DNA of 64,000 nucleotides from Sphingobacterium bovistauri (GCF_020295405.1 NZ_JADEYP010000014.1:35955-99954); one strand, 5' to 3'; positions 48,201 to 57,336 are shown, numbered from the stretch's first letter. A program made the numbers and translations. The notes: generated from the letters alone by a model not told the origin.

Positions 48201-48619
48201 CTCGTATAGGTGGTGTGGTAAATTCGATGACAGAAGCAGCTTTAGATTATTACGGTGTTTCTCAATCATCCGCTGATGCTAGAGATGCAGGAGGTGTGGA
48301 AGTAAACGGATTAATGTATAATACACAATCGTATTATGAGACAAAAGGTAAGAATAGACTAGCGCAATATTATACTTATGATGCTACGAATGTAAGATTG
48401 CAAGAAGCTTTTATTTCTTATAAGATTCCAAGACGTGTGTTTAAATCTATTGCAGATGCAACAATTTCTGTAACAGGTAGAAATTTATGGATGATTTATA
48501 ACAAGGCACCATTTGATCCAGAAGTAATTTCAGGTACAGGAAATTTTGCACAGGGTTTGGACTACTTCATGTTACCGAGTTTGAGAAGTTTTGGTGTTAA
48601 TTTAAAAGTAAATTTTTAA
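45215..48619 (+). CDS. SusC-type TonB-dependent transporter with STN domain
   Basis: 1134 residues. Signal region (1-26), STN domain (about 33-105, NISRQHITASELIKEIKKQT), CarboxypepD_reg-like domain (about 118-200), plug with DVVVTALGIKRQEKALSYNV, and a long beta barrel ending in SFGVNLKVNF. An STN domain usually hands a signal to a FecR-type anti-sigma factor, yet none is near. It heads the GH18 locus, 4 bp before its SusD partner. The ligand is likely an N-glycan or its released oligosaccharide. Confidence 0.92.
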   Translation: MMKSNSFKKVRNVGALMLLLQFSSASEVNNVVNISRQHITASELIKEIKKQTGYNVFYANQLINGGKTFSVNFKNETLENVLNTMKSNLDISFEISDKTIMLVGDLDKSKSSNNAKIQQSIRGKISDSNGQPLQGASVSIQGTSNATSTDVSGSFSLNNVKVGDKLVVKYIGYVEQVVAITNLATPINLSLSSEDNVIEDVVVTALGIKRQEKALSYNVQQVKSDDLTNVKSTNFTNNLVGKVAGLTVNSSSSGPGSATKVVMRGVKSIEQSSGALYVIDGVPLMSMTNTQGEGRFDSKGTTEGIADINPEDIESISVLTGAAAAALYGSAASNGAVLINTKKGSAGRVNVTLSTGAEYGNPFVLPQFQNKYGNDGRISSWGALLPESAEKYEVKDFFETASTYNNSVTFSGGSDRNQTYFSASSVNGKGIVPNNAYNRYNFTFRNTSTFFDDKLKVDGSASYIIQNHNNMINQGEYMNPLTSAYLLPRGDGLAKTKIFEIFDPNIQSYVQNWGDFTSANGLYNGMYAGEFTLQNPYWVAYRNLRPSNRNRYMLSLGATYELKKWSNTEKWDVSARIRTDQTNYTNEDKRYASTISVLNMSKTGYYNTSNGKESQTYMDVITNFVKNLGENKEYSLNVNLGASRQMLKMDELSYGGPLRENGVPNVFSAFNIDQSAQKTNAIPAGWAETLPAVFGSAELGYKNYLFLTVTGRNEWASQLYGENYKGKNSYFYPSVGATAVITDMMSSEARDNIKALSFLKLRSAYTKVSTPFQRWLVNPTYTFDLDTKSYRTTSYYPVSNMQPESTLSFEAGLSSRWFNNKLSFDLTYYKTNTKNQTTSTSISASSGYDRLYIQSGDVQNSGIELGLGYDLKSQGDLKYNTYFTLGYNKNIIKSLAENFLNPITGELETIPYLVKQSFGSLNYLLKEGGSMGDIYTNSDFMRNSDGNIYINEDGNMTFSNFDVEKGYMGSILPKYNLGWKNEFGYKGFSIGATLTARIGGVVNSMTEAALDYYGVSQSSADARDAGGVEVNGLMYNTQSYYETKGKNRLAQYYTYDATNVRLQEAFISYKIPRRVFKSIADATISVTGRNLWMIYNKAPFDPEVISGTGNFAQGLDYFMLPSLRSFGVNLKVNF

Positions 48620-48623
48620 GCGC

Positions 48624-50195
48624 ATGAAAAGGAGTAAATTAAATATATTAAAATATAGCATTCTAGCATTCGTTGTAATTCATACGACGAGTTGTACTAA
48701 AGATTTTGCTGAGGAAAATAGAAATCCTTATGCTGCGACAGAGGAAGAAATGAATAGGCTTCCGAAGGGAGGGGCTCAATTACTTGCTTTGCAAAAGTTG
48801 ATTGTTCCCGAACAAGAAAATTCTTATCAAATGATTCTTGACTTGGGAATAAATGGATATGCTGGATATACAACACAATGGATGGATTTTAGGTCGGATT
48901 ATCCAGTATATAACCCACGAAATGCATGGGTTGATTATATATATGATGATACTTTTCCGAAGATTTATAGTTCATATTTTGATATTTATCGTTTAACAAA
49001 AGGTGATAAAAAAGAGTTGCCTTTGGCTTTAGCTACAATATTGCGTGTAGCTATATCACATAATTTTACTGATATCTTCGGTCCAGTACCCTACAGTAAA
49101 ATGAAAGCTGGTAATCTAAATACGGATTATGATAGTCAAGAGGAAGTGTACAAAGCTATGTGTGAAGATTTGAAAGAATCTGTCTTAACTCTGAAAGCTG
49201 TTGATATTAATAATAGACAATACGAGTCATTTGATTTGATATATGATGGCGACATGTCTAAATGGGTTAAATACGCTAATTCATTGTTATTGAGAATGAG
49301 TATTCGTATGGCGAGCAAACTACCTACTCTTGCAAAAGAGTATGCAGAATTTGCTGTGCAGAATGGGGTTATTACATCGAATAGTGACAATGCGCAATTA
49401 CCAACTATAGATAATCCTTTATTTAAGGTAACCCATAATTGGGGGAATTCGGCAATTAATGCAGAGATAACAGAATATATGAATGCTTTCTCTGATCCTA
49501 GACGTGAGAAGTATTTTACAGCTGTATCTAATAGAACTGCAGGTAGACAGTATTTTGGAGTTAGGAATGGTACTGTAGCTCCTACAACCTACAATTTGGC
49601 AAATTATTCAAAGCCAAATATTACGCAGAATTCACCAATTTGTTGGATTACGGCATCCGAAGTTGCTTTTCTTAAAGCTGAAGGTGTTTTGAATGGATGG
49701 TCAATGGGGGGGGCTGCTGGAGATTTATACACGCAAGGTGTAAACTTATCATGTGAACAATGGGGAGCTTCTCCAGGTACATATTTGCAAAATACAGCAA
49801 AACGTGGAAGTTTAACAGATCAATTAACAACTGCTATGAATGTTAATTTTTCTTCACAAATAACTGTTAGTTGGGCTGATGCTGGAGGTGATAAGGAAAA
49901 GCAATTATCTAAAATTATAACACAAAAGTGGATTGCATTATATCCTTATGGAGCAGTAGAAGCATGGTCAGAGTGGAGAAGAACAGGTTACCCTAATATG
50001 ATTCCAGCTGCGGCAAATAATAGTGGTGGTGCTGTAAGTAATATAACGCAAGTGGGTGGTAAGGATGTAGGAGGTATGCGTAGACTCCCATATTCAACAA
50101 AAGAATCTACAACAAGCCCAGCTGTCATGCAGAAGGCATTAACATTATTAGGAGGATCAGATAATGGTGGTACAAATCTTTGGTGGTCTAAATAA
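48624..50195 (+). CDS. SusD/RagB-type lipoprotein
   Basis: 523 residues with lipobox TTSC (Cys24). It belongs to the SusD-like branch typified by AISHNFTDIFGPVPYSKM, DLKESVLTL and YGAVEAWSEWRRTGYP. It captures glycan at the surface for the SusC next to it (4 bp). Confidence 0.9.
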   Translation: MKRSKLNILKYSILAFVVIHTTSCTKDFAEENRNPYAATEEEMNRLPKGGAQLLALQKLIVPEQENSYQMILDLGINGYAGYTTQWMDFRSDYPVYNPRNAWVDYIYDDTFPKIYSSYFDIYRLTKGDKKELPLALATILRVAISHNFTDIFGPVPYSKMKAGNLNTDYDSQEEVYKAMCEDLKESVLTLKAVDINNRQYESFDLIYDGDMSKWVKYANSLLLRMSIRMASKLPTLAKEYAEFAVQNGVITSNSDNAQLPTIDNPLFKVTHNWGNSAINAEITEYMNAFSDPRREKYFTAVSNRTAGRQYFGVRNGTVAPTTYNLANYSKPNITQNSPICWITASEVAFLKAEGVLNGWSMGGAAGDLYTQGVNLSCEQWGASPGTYLQNTAKRGSLTDQLTTAMNVNFSSQITVSWADAGGDKEKQLSKIITQKWIALYPYGAVEAWSEWRRTGYPNMIPAAANNSGGAVSNITQVGGKDVGGMRRLPYSTKESTTSPAVMQKALTLLGGSDNGGTNLWWSK

Positions 50196-50215
50196 TAATT
50201 TAAAAAGATATTGAA

Positions 50216-51316
50216 ATGAAATTTTTTTTAAAGAATAGAATTTTTGCCGTTAATTATTTAGCAATATGTAGTTTGCTATTCGGTATGGCATCTTGTAATA
50301 AAATTACACCAGAGCCAATAGATGTAATTGTTCCAACAAGAAGTATTAATACAAGCCAGTTATTATCTTATAAGTCGAATCTAGCTAATAGAAATATCGC
50401 TGTAGGTATTATTTATGATTGGGGGATCAAAGATGGGAGTCAATTGATGCACACCCCTGATAGTTTAGATATGATCATAATCAGGGGAGATGTTTCAAAT
50501 TTGAGTGAAGTCCAACAGAAAGATCTTGAAAATGTACAGTCAATCAAGGGTACAAAAGTATTGTCTTCTTTTGAAATAGAAGAAGTTAGTGAGGATTTAC
50601 CTAAAAATACATATCCTACAGATTCGGCAAGTACCAGAAGAGACAAGTTATTGGCAAAATGGGTTGCAGAAAATCCATCAGCTACATTTGCACAACGAAG
50701 GGCTCAATCTGATACGATATATAAATATCAATTAATAGATGCTCAAAAAGAATATACAAAACTCTTTGTAGCTACTATTGATAAAAAATTTGAACCGCTA
50801 AAGGCTAATCTTGAACAATTGAAAAATTCAACTTTTGACGGAATCAGTATCAAATTACCTTCAATTCGGTCGGGAACTTTGACAGATAAGGATGTAGATA
50901 ATTTAATAAGTGATCATATCAGTAATATTCAAAATGGATTAGGTAAAAAACTTATTTTGATTATTGAAAACCCTCAAGAAGTCATTAGTAATGCTGCAAA
51001 AATTGCAGATTGGTTGATTTATAATCAAAATACGGCAGTAAACTCGTTTGCAAATTTTTCGAACAGTGCACTATTTTTTCCATCTAATAAATTTATTGCA
51101 TCTGTAGATTTATCAAGCGAAACAGATGAAGAAGGTTTTGCAGACACGGATTATTTTGGTCCCAATGGTATATTATCTCGTTCTCTAGATATCACAAATT
51201 GGTCTGCTCCAAACAAGGCAGGTGTGGCATATATACACTTGGAGAAAGACTATCATAATTTGAGTGGAAATCTAACGTATTCAACAGTTAGGTATGGTAT
51301 TAAAAAAATAAATTAA
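50216..51316 (+). CDS. Inactive GH18-like glycan-binding lipoprotein
   Basis: 366 residues, lipobox MASC. It has the GH18 barrel shape of the endo-beta-N-acetylglucosaminidase partners in N-glycan loci. The GH18 catalytic motif DxxDxDxE reads D208-G-I-S-I-K-L-P: the second Asp, third Asp and catalytic Glu are Ser, Lys and Pro. So the enzyme cannot hydrolyse and probably serves as a surface glycan-binding protein, as inactive GH18 partners do in Bacteroides high-mannose loci. It lies 20 bp after SusD. Confidence 0.8.
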   Translation: MKFFLKNRIFAVNYLAICSLLFGMASCNKITPEPIDVIVPTRSINTSQLLSYKSNLANRNIAVGIIYDWGIKDGSQLMHTPDSLDMIIIRGDVSNLSEVQQKDLENVQSIKGTKVLSSFEIEEVSEDLPKNTYPTDSASTRRDKLLAKWVAENPSATFAQRRAQSDTIYKYQLIDAQKEYTKLFVATIDKKFEPLKANLEQLKNSTFDGISIKLPSIRSGTLTDKDVDNLISDHISNIQNGLGKKLILIIENPQEVISNAAKIADWLIYNQNTAVNSFANFSNSALFFPSNKFIASVDLSSETDEEGFADTDYFGPNGILSRSLDITNWSAPNKAGVAYIHLEKDYHNLSGNLTYSTVRYGIKKIN

Positions 51317-51340
51317 TTCTCACGTTGAAAATATAATGTT

Positions 51341-52534
51341 ATGAAAATTAAAGGATTAATAGTGTGTTTTTTATCGTTGTCAATTCTATCTTGTAAACAA
51401 GAAAATGAAATTGATGGTGGTGAAAAATTCGATCAGCAAGCTATATTGTATTCTATTAAGGATAATAATAGAGCAATAGCCGCGTATTCAAAACTGGAAG
51501 ATTTGACAGGTACTAAGGCTGATTTGAATTCGTTTAAAGAAATGGAATACTCGGTTGGATTGGCTAAACCTAATCCTAATGATGAAATCAATTTGACCTT
51601 TAAAGCTTCGCCGGAAGATGTAGCAAATTACAATAAACTTTATGGAACTACATATGAAGTTTTTCCTGATAGTCTTTTCAGTTTTACGTCATCACTTAAA
51701 ATCGATACAGGTTCAACAAGTTCAAGTAGAGGTAAGTTGAGAGTCAAAATAGTAGATAAGTTAGAGAACAATAAGCCTTATTTATTAGCTATTAAATTGA
51801 CATCAGCATCTAATTATTCAATTTTGTCAGGAGCAAATACAATTTTTTATAAAATTGAAAAATCAGTTCCAGTAGTTAATACATCTTTGGCTTTGACTCG
51901 AGATGTATATATGAAAATTGATAAAAACTTGTCTAAAGTGAATGATATAGGAAGCACATTTACAATAGAGTCATTGTTTTATACGGAGAAATTTAGAAAT
52001 GCGACAGATGTTGGAGATGTGCAAATTTCTTCATTAATGGGTACTGAAGGTGCCACTTTACTTCGATTTGGTGACGCAGGTGTTGATGGTAATATTTTGA
52101 ATGGTTATGGCTCTAGAGTTACTACTCCATTTGCAGAAAGGAAATGGTATCATTTAGCATTGGTTGTTACACCTACTTCAAGAAAAGTTTATATCAATGG
52201 TGTTCTTAATTCTACAAGTAACGGTGGAGGAGCATTAAATGAATTTTTTATAGGAAGAAGTTATAATGATAACCGTGGTTTTTGGGGTAGAGTTGCTGAA
52301 GTGAGGTTGTGGTCTGTTGAGCGATCAGCAAAGGATATCTCAGATGGTATGATGGGAGTAGGTGGAGGCTCTAGCGGTCTTTATGCTTATTGGAAGATGA
52401 ATGAGGTAAATGGTATGACAATTCCGGATGCTTCTAGTAATGGTCGTGTGTTGACGATGTTTGGTCAAGGGGCAGACAAAAGCCAAAAAAGTATAAAGCT
52501 TTATAAAGAGGCTAGCGAAATAACAATTCAATAA
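51341..52534 (+). CDS. DUF1735 + LamG/ConA-like surface lipoprotein
   Basis: 397 residues, lipobox ILSC (Cys18). An N-terminal DUF1735 domain (about 40-160, NLTFKASPEDVANYNKLYGT) is followed by a Concanavalin-A/LamG-like domain (about 180-380, WYHLALVVTPTSRKVYINGV and EVRLWSVERSAKDI). A probable glycan-binding protein of the locus. Spacing 24 bp from the previous gene and 14 bp to the next. Confidence 0.85.
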   Translation: MKIKGLIVCFLSLSILSCKQENEIDGGEKFDQQAILYSIKDNNRAIAAYSKLEDLTGTKADLNSFKEMEYSVGLAKPNPNDEINLTFKASPEDVANYNKLYGTTYEVFPDSLFSFTSSLKIDTGSTSSSRGKLRVKIVDKLENNKPYLLAIKLTSASNYSILSGANTIFYKIEKSVPVVNTSLALTRDVYMKIDKNLSKVNDIGSTFTIESLFYTEKFRNATDVGDVQISSLMGTEGATLLRFGDAGVDGNILNGYGSRVTTPFAERKWYHLALVVTPTSRKVYINGVLNSTSNGGGALNEFFIGRSYNDNRGFWGRVAEVRLWSVERSAKDISDGMMGVGGGSSGLYAYWKMNEVNGMTIPDASSNGRVLTMFGQGADKSQKSIKLYKEASEITIQ

Positions 52535-52548
52535 TAAATATAAATATT

Positions 52549-53997
52549 ATGAAAAAGATCTTATACATAATGTCATTGTCTTTCTTGTTCTTTTCTTGTA
52601 CACAAGAGATGACATTACCTTCAAAAGATGCAAGTGAATTAGAAATTGCATCTTCAGATGGTGTCACTTTATTAAATAAAATTAATCCGTCTGCTGAGAC
52701 AACTCTAATTGATCGCGAAGGAGAATATGATTTTGTATTTACATCCAATAAGCCGGCAGCATCAGAGTCTTATTTAACTTTAGCATCAAGGACTGAATTA
52801 ACAAATCTTGTCACAGAATATAATAGACATCTATTGACTACTGAATATGCTATTCTTCCAGAAACAAATCTTGAGGTTAATGCGGTGAAAATAGAAGCAG
52901 GAAAGTCTACTGCTGATGTAAAATTAACAATCAAAAATTTTGATAAATTGGCATTTGGATTCTATTTGGTTCCTTTTAAAGTAAACTTTGAGGGCAAGAC
53001 AGCGATCCATATGGTTAAAGTGTTTAAGGACGGGGCGTATTCTGCATTATCTCCTAATAGTAAAAAGGCTATGCCTACTTTAGCGAGTAACTGTGTATTA
53101 CGCACTGAGCCAATGAAAATGATCGGATATATTGAAACTAATGATTGGGATATTCGCAACTTGGCAAATTTTGTATTGAAAGGTAGTAAGAAACCTGTAT
53201 TTGACTATATAGTCATTTTTGCTGCAAATATGAATTATGATCCCATTAAAAAAAGGAGATACTTACATTTTAATGATAAATTGGAGCCTTTTGTAAAAGA
53301 TGCTGTACGATATACTAAGCCTTTAAAAGATAGAGGTATTAAATTGATTGTTGATATTCTCCCAAATCATCAAGGGGTCGGTTTTTACAATTTTCAATCC
53401 TATAATGAGGCTTTAGATTTTGTAAAAGAGTTGAAAATGTGGGCAGATAAATTAGGTATTGATGGCTTTGATATTGATGAAGAATACGCCAATTATTCTG
53501 TTTTACCTAGTTTACCAACAAAGGGCAATCAGTCTGTGTTTTATTTTATGCGTGCATTTAAAGACATCATGCCTGATAAATTACTAACATTATATGATTA
53601 TGGTCATTCATTATCATCTTTTTCAGAAGATGAAGACACAAAGAAGAAAGTAAATGATTTTATTGATCTAAATTGGTCGGATTATAATATTACTAGCGGT
53701 CCAAGGGCAGGGATTTCTAATCATAAATACGGTAATCTATCTGTTGAAGGTAATTTAAGGTCGTATTATTTTTCAAGCCCAACTGTATATGGTCCTACAC
53801 TGAGGTCTAGGGCACAGTCTAATGTTACTAATTGTTATGGTAATTTTATGATCTTTAATATTAGGGGTACAGAAATTAAACCAAATAACTCTGGTGTTAG
53901 TACTGCAGCTCAATCTTTATCATATATTACTCAAGTATTTTATGGTGAAGACGCTGAATTTAATGGTAAATATTATGTAGGCCAGAATGGACTATAG
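52549..53997 (+). CDS. DUF1735 + GH18 endo-beta-N-acetylglucosaminidase
   Basis: 482 residues, lipobox FFSC. DUF1735 domain at about 45-165, then the GH18 barrel (about 185-475). The catalytic motif is intact: D305-G-F-D308-I-D310-E-E312, with Glu312 the proton donor. Such enzymes cut between the two core GlcNAc residues of N-glycans, releasing the glycan from protein. The set SusC, SusD, dead GH18, DUF1735-LamG, GH18 matches the start of the B. thetaiotaomicron high-mannose N-glycan locus. Which N-glycan type is cut is not read from sequence. Confidence 0.87.
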   Translation: MKKILYIMSLSFLFFSCTQEMTLPSKDASELEIASSDGVTLLNKINPSAETTLIDREGEYDFVFTSNKPAASESYLTLASRTELTNLVTEYNRHLLTTEYAILPETNLEVNAVKIEAGKSTADVKLTIKNFDKLAFGFYLVPFKVNFEGKTAIHMVKVFKDGAYSALSPNSKKAMPTLASNCVLRTEPMKMIGYIETNDWDIRNLANFVLKGSKKPVFDYIVIFAANMNYDPIKKRRYLHFNDKLEPFVKDAVRYTKPLKDRGIKLIVDILPNHQGVGFYNFQSYNEALDFVKELKMWADKLGIDGFDIDEEYANYSVLPSLPTKGNQSVFYFMRAFKDIMPDKLLTLYDYGHSLSSFSEDEDTKKKVNDFIDLNWSDYNITSGPRAGISNHKYGNLSVEGNLRSYYFSSPTVYGPTLRSRAQSNVTNCYGNFMIFNIRGTEIKPNNSGVSTAAQSLSYITQVFYGEDAEFNGKYYVGQNGL

Positions 53998-54035
53998 TAT
54001 CTAGCAAGCATTATATTTGATGAATCGTTAATTTT

Positions 54036-54066
54036 GAGAGGCTTTCCGAAGAAAGCCTCTCTTTTT
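54036..54066. terminator. Bidirectional terminator
   Basis: Perfect 11-bp stem GAGAGGCTTTC / GAAAGCCTCTC, loop CGAA, then T5 on the plus strand. It ends the GH18 locus; the minus-strand DUF423 gene stops at its edge (54065). Confidence 0.85.
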
Positions 54067-54442
54067 ATTTTATAAAGGAAACCAATAATGCCCCCCAACC
54101 AATAATCATCAATAATCCACCAAGAGGTGTTATTGGACCTAAAAATTTTAAATTCTTTTTCCAATACTCTGCGAATGACAAGAAATATATGCTGCAGGAA
54201 AAAAGAATCGTTCCAGAGGTAATGGTATAAACAGCAAGTCTTTCACTGAAAGATTCAAAGTTAAACTGAAAGCCTAAAATTAGAAGTAGCAATGCGGCAT
54301 ACATTTGGTAACGTACACCAACTTCAAAGGAAGCTAATTTTTCGGCTGATATTAATTTTTTAATGGCATGCGCACCAAACGCACCAAGGATTATAGCGGT
54401 GCTACCAAATATGGTTGCAATTATTAAAGTGTATGTTGCCAT
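54065..54442 (-). CDS. DUF423-family small inner-membrane protein
   Basis: 125 residues with four predicted helices. Family signs: FGAFGAHAIKK near residue 22 and TPLGGLLMIIGW near the C-terminus, as in E. coli YgdD. Role unknown. It starts 1 bp after the thioredoxin-rhodanese stop, so both are one transcript. Confidence 0.88.
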   Translation of the reverse strand: MATYTLIIATIFGSTAIILGAFGAHAIKKLISAEKLASFEVGVRYQMYAALLLLILGFQFNFESFSERLAVYTITSGTILFSCSIYFLSFAEYWKKNLKFLGPITPLGGLLMIIGWGALLVSFIK

Positions 54443-54443
54443 G

Positions 54444-55133
54444 TTATTTTAATGCTTTTTCAATCGTTTCATAATCGGTGAGACTTGACATCGACCATGA
54501 TTCTTTTCCCTTTTTATAAATATAAAGTTTTGGAATTCCAGTTATGCCTAGTTGTTTTGTTAATGTGCTGTTTTCGTCAACATTGATTTTTACGACTTTC
54601 ACTTTGTCTTTGTAAGATTTAGCAATTCTTTCAATCATAGGAGCCATTTCTTTACATGGACCACACCAGTCTGCATAAAAGTCTACTAATACAATAGGGT
54701 GGCTATTGATAAGAGATTTATACTTATCTAATTTTAATCCGGATAAGTTTATTTTTGAATCTTCTAAAGGCAAATTATCGGCTTCCCATTGCATGATTCC
54801 GCCATCAATTTCAAATACGTTGAATCCTTTCTCCGTTAAATATTGTGCAGCTTTGCTTGAGCGTCCTCCAGACAAGCAATATACATACACTGGTTTCTTC
54901 TTGTTTAGTTTACTGGTTTCCTTTTCAAAATTATCCTTACTAATCCAATTTATATTGACAGCGTTTTTTAAATGTTTTTTGCCGTATTCTTCAGTAGTTC
55001 TAACATCTAATAGTTGAACCTTTTTATTGCTAGTTTTTTTGAACGCTTCTTGCGTACTAATTTTTGATTGCCCAAAAGATACTAGCGAAGAAAGTAATAG
55101 TGTAGTTGCAATAATATGTTTCAAATTTGTCAT
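54444..55133 (-). CDS. Periplasmic rhodanese-thioredoxin fusion
   Basis: 229 residues: signal peptide (1-22), rhodanese domain (about 25-115, active Cys in VYCLSGGRSSKAA), then thioredoxin domain (about 125-229, active site WCGPC). I start at ATG 55133; a longer reading to 55208 would run into the peptidase gene end. The fusion could pass sulfane sulfur or reduce disulfides in the periplasm. It precedes DUF423 in one unit. Confidence 0.88.
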   Translation of the reverse strand: MTNLKHIIATTLLLSSLVSFGQSKISTQEAFKKTSNKKVQLLDVRTTEEYGKKHLKNAVNINWISKDNFEKETSKLNKKKPVYVYCLSGGRSSKAAQYLTEKGFNVFEIDGGIMQWEADNLPLEDSKINLSGLKLDKYKSLINSHPIVLVDFYADWCGPCKEMAPMIERIAKSYKDKVKVVKINVDENSTLTKQLGITGIPKLYIYKKGKESWSMSSLTDYETIEKALK

Positions 55134-55147
55134 ATAGTCAAAATATA

Positions 55148-55170
55148 AAGAGGTGCATGAAGCACCTCTT
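55148..55170 (-). terminator. Hairpin after the S46 peptidase
   Basis: Perfect 9-bp stem AAGAGGTGC / GCACCTCTT, 5-nt loop, 4 bp beyond the peptidase stop codon on the minus strand; the T-run behind is weak (CTTTATATTT). Confidence 0.6.
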
Positions 55171-55173
55171 AGT

Positions 55174-57336
55174 TTATATTCCCATTTCTTTGATGATAAA
55201 CTGTGCATTGTCGATTTTGTCGGCTATCCACAATACATAGCGAATATCTACACCAATCGAACGACTGTAGCTTTCATTCCACGCAAAATCATTGATAGTT
55301 GCATCGTATGAACGGTCAAAATTAACCCCAATTAATTCGCCATAAGCATTCATAATTGGTGAACCTGAATTTCCACCTGTAGTATCCATGTTGTATAGAA
55401 TATTTACCGGAACGTCGTTTGTACCTTTTCTAGTGTAAGGTCCGAAATTTTTCGCTAACCATGCATCTTTGATAGGTTGTGGATACTTGAATTCAGCATC
55501 ACCCGAATTTCCTTTTTCAATTAGTCCCTTTACTGTTGTAAACGGGGCCATATATGTTGCATCGGCAGGACTGTAACCTTTGATATTACCATAAGTCAAT
55601 CGTAATGTTGAGTTTGCATCAGGTATGAAATTTTTCGATTGAAAAACTTCTTTTACAGCAACATAATCACCCATTAGTTGATTCAAAACACCCTCACGAC
55701 GTTTTAATTCTTCGCTGTATATTATGATTTCACTTCCAAAATCTTTTTGCAAATTCAACAGCTCGTCTGAATAATTAATCAATGAATTGACATTATTCAA
55801 TACTGATGAATATAAACTTTCGACTGAATTTAATTTAGATTTATCAATAGCCTGTTGAATATATGCAGCAGCCTGTTCCTTTGATGTGAAGTTCTTTTCT
55901 TTAATTGTTTGAATGGTATGTTTGTCAGTTAGCGTGATAGCTTCCGAAAACATACGAGCTGCGATGTTTTTATCAGCTGATAAATTATAACTTTCGTAGA
56001 TAGCATCCAGTTGTTTTTTAACATTGGCAATATTCAAATCAAATATTTTTTGACGATCACTAGTGTTTTGCTGATTGGAAACAGCTGTTTTGAAGGAATT
56101 AATTAAGCCAGCAACTTGTAATGTTCGGATTCCAGAGTACAAATTGTTAAACCAAAGTTCTCGGTTGGCATCAGAGAGCACCAATTGATAATGCTTATCA
56201 ATATCCTGCATCAATGTGCCGTATTTCGCTTTCAGTTCAGGTTTAGAGTTAATATAATTTGCTAAGTCTTGATCTTCTTTTTTCTTAGTTCCGATCAAAT
56301 CTATATTGCGCAAACCTTTCAATTTACCACGATAATTTTTCATAACGTTAGCATTACGTTTGATACGTGTTGCTAATGCTAGTTCAGTTGATTTATCATT
56401 TTTGCCAGCCAAAGCCATTTGTTGATTTTGAAAATCGTACAATTCAGAAGTAAATGGCAGTAAAAATTGTTGCTGGTACTCGATGAATTGAGCTGGTCTA
56501 TGTCTGAAGGTACGACCAGGATAACCTAAGATAAACACGAAATCATTTTCATCAACACCTTTTGGATTTACTTTAAGGTGTTTTTTTGGTTGGTAAGGTA
56601 CATTATCTTTGGAATATTTGGCTGGTTTACCATCTTTATCTACATAAGCACGTAAAAAGGAGAAATCACCTGTATGTCGCGGCCATACCCAGTTGTCAGT
56701 CTCACCACCGAATTCGCCAATATCTTGACGTGGAATATAGACTAGACGTACATCTTCAATCGTTTTGTAGCGGAAAAGAACGTAGGATTTACCTATAAAC
56801 ATTTCAGATACTTCGGCTTTAATACTTGGATCTTTGGCTTCAGCTTCTTTAGCTATATCTTCACGTAGTTTATTTATTGTATTAATACGTTGGATAGGGT
56901 CTGCAATGTTTGCTACATCATTCAATATGCGTACAGATACATCTTCATATGAATCTGTAATTCGAATAGTTAAACCTTTTGCTTCAATTTCTTGTTCTTG
57001 AGTACTAGCTACAAAACCATTTTCTAAATAATTATGCTGTGGAGTTGATGCGAATTGAACTGCACTAAATGCACAGTGATGATTCGTAATGATGAGTCCA
57101 GAACCTGAAACAAACGATCCTGAACATCCTGAAACTCTTACTAGTGCATCCACTAGACCTATTTGTCCAGGATTATAAATGTCTTTTTCACTGATTTTCA
57201 AACCTGCTTTTTTTAGTCCTGCACGGCTTAATTCACTCAATGGAAACATTCCTTCGTCTGGAATTGAGGCAGTAAATACCGCAGCCGAACCTAACAAAAG
57301 AGCAAGTAGAATTGATGACTTAAGATTAATTTTCAT
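55174..57336 (-). CDS. S46-family dipeptidyl peptidase, DPP11-like
   Basis: 720 residues with signal peptide. Catalytic His in TNHHCAF and catalytic Ser657 in GGNSGSPI. Residue R675, in NFDRSYD, lies 18 residues after Ser657, as Arg673 does after Ser655 in P. gingivalis DPP11; DPP7 enzymes have Gly there. This favours cleavage after Asp/Glu at the penultimate position. It takes dipeptides from peptides in the periplasm. Single gene. Confidence 0.88.
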   Translation of the reverse strand: MKINLKSSILLALLLGSAAVFTASIPDEGMFPLSELSRAGLKKAGLKISEKDIYNPGQIGLVDALVRVSGCSGSFVSGSGLIITNHHCAFSAVQFASTPQHNYLENGFVASTQEQEIEAKGLTIRITDSYEDVSVRILNDVANIADPIQRINTINKLREDIAKEAEAKDPSIKAEVSEMFIGKSYVLFRYKTIEDVRLVYIPRQDIGEFGGETDNWVWPRHTGDFSFLRAYVDKDGKPAKYSKDNVPYQPKKHLKVNPKGVDENDFVFILGYPGRTFRHRPAQFIEYQQQFLLPFTSELYDFQNQQMALAGKNDKSTELALATRIKRNANVMKNYRGKLKGLRNIDLIGTKKKEDQDLANYINSKPELKAKYGTLMQDIDKHYQLVLSDANRELWFNNLYSGIRTLQVAGLINSFKTAVSNQQNTSDRQKIFDLNIANVKKQLDAIYESYNLSADKNIAARMFSEAITLTDKHTIQTIKEKNFTSKEQAAAYIQQAIDKSKLNSVESLYSSVLNNVNSLINYSDELLNLQKDFGSEIIIYSEELKRREGVLNQLMGDYVAVKEVFQSKNFIPDANSTLRLTYGNIKGYSPADATYMAPFTTVKGLIEKGNSGDAEFKYPQPIKDAWLAKNFGPYTRKGTNDVPVNILYNMDTTGGNSGSPIMNAYGELIGVNFDRSYDATINDFAWNESYSRSIGVDIRYVLWIADKIDNAQFIIKEMGI

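Noticed and set aside
45215..53997. FecR/ECF pair controlling the STN-SusC
   Set aside because: No anti-sigma or sigma gene lies near; the only ECF sigma gene is 39 kb away and pairs with a cytochrome b5-like gene.
55134..55208. Longer N-terminus for the rhodanese-thioredoxin protein
   Set aside because: Would overlap the peptidase gene end and its hairpin and would hide the signal peptide starting at 55133.
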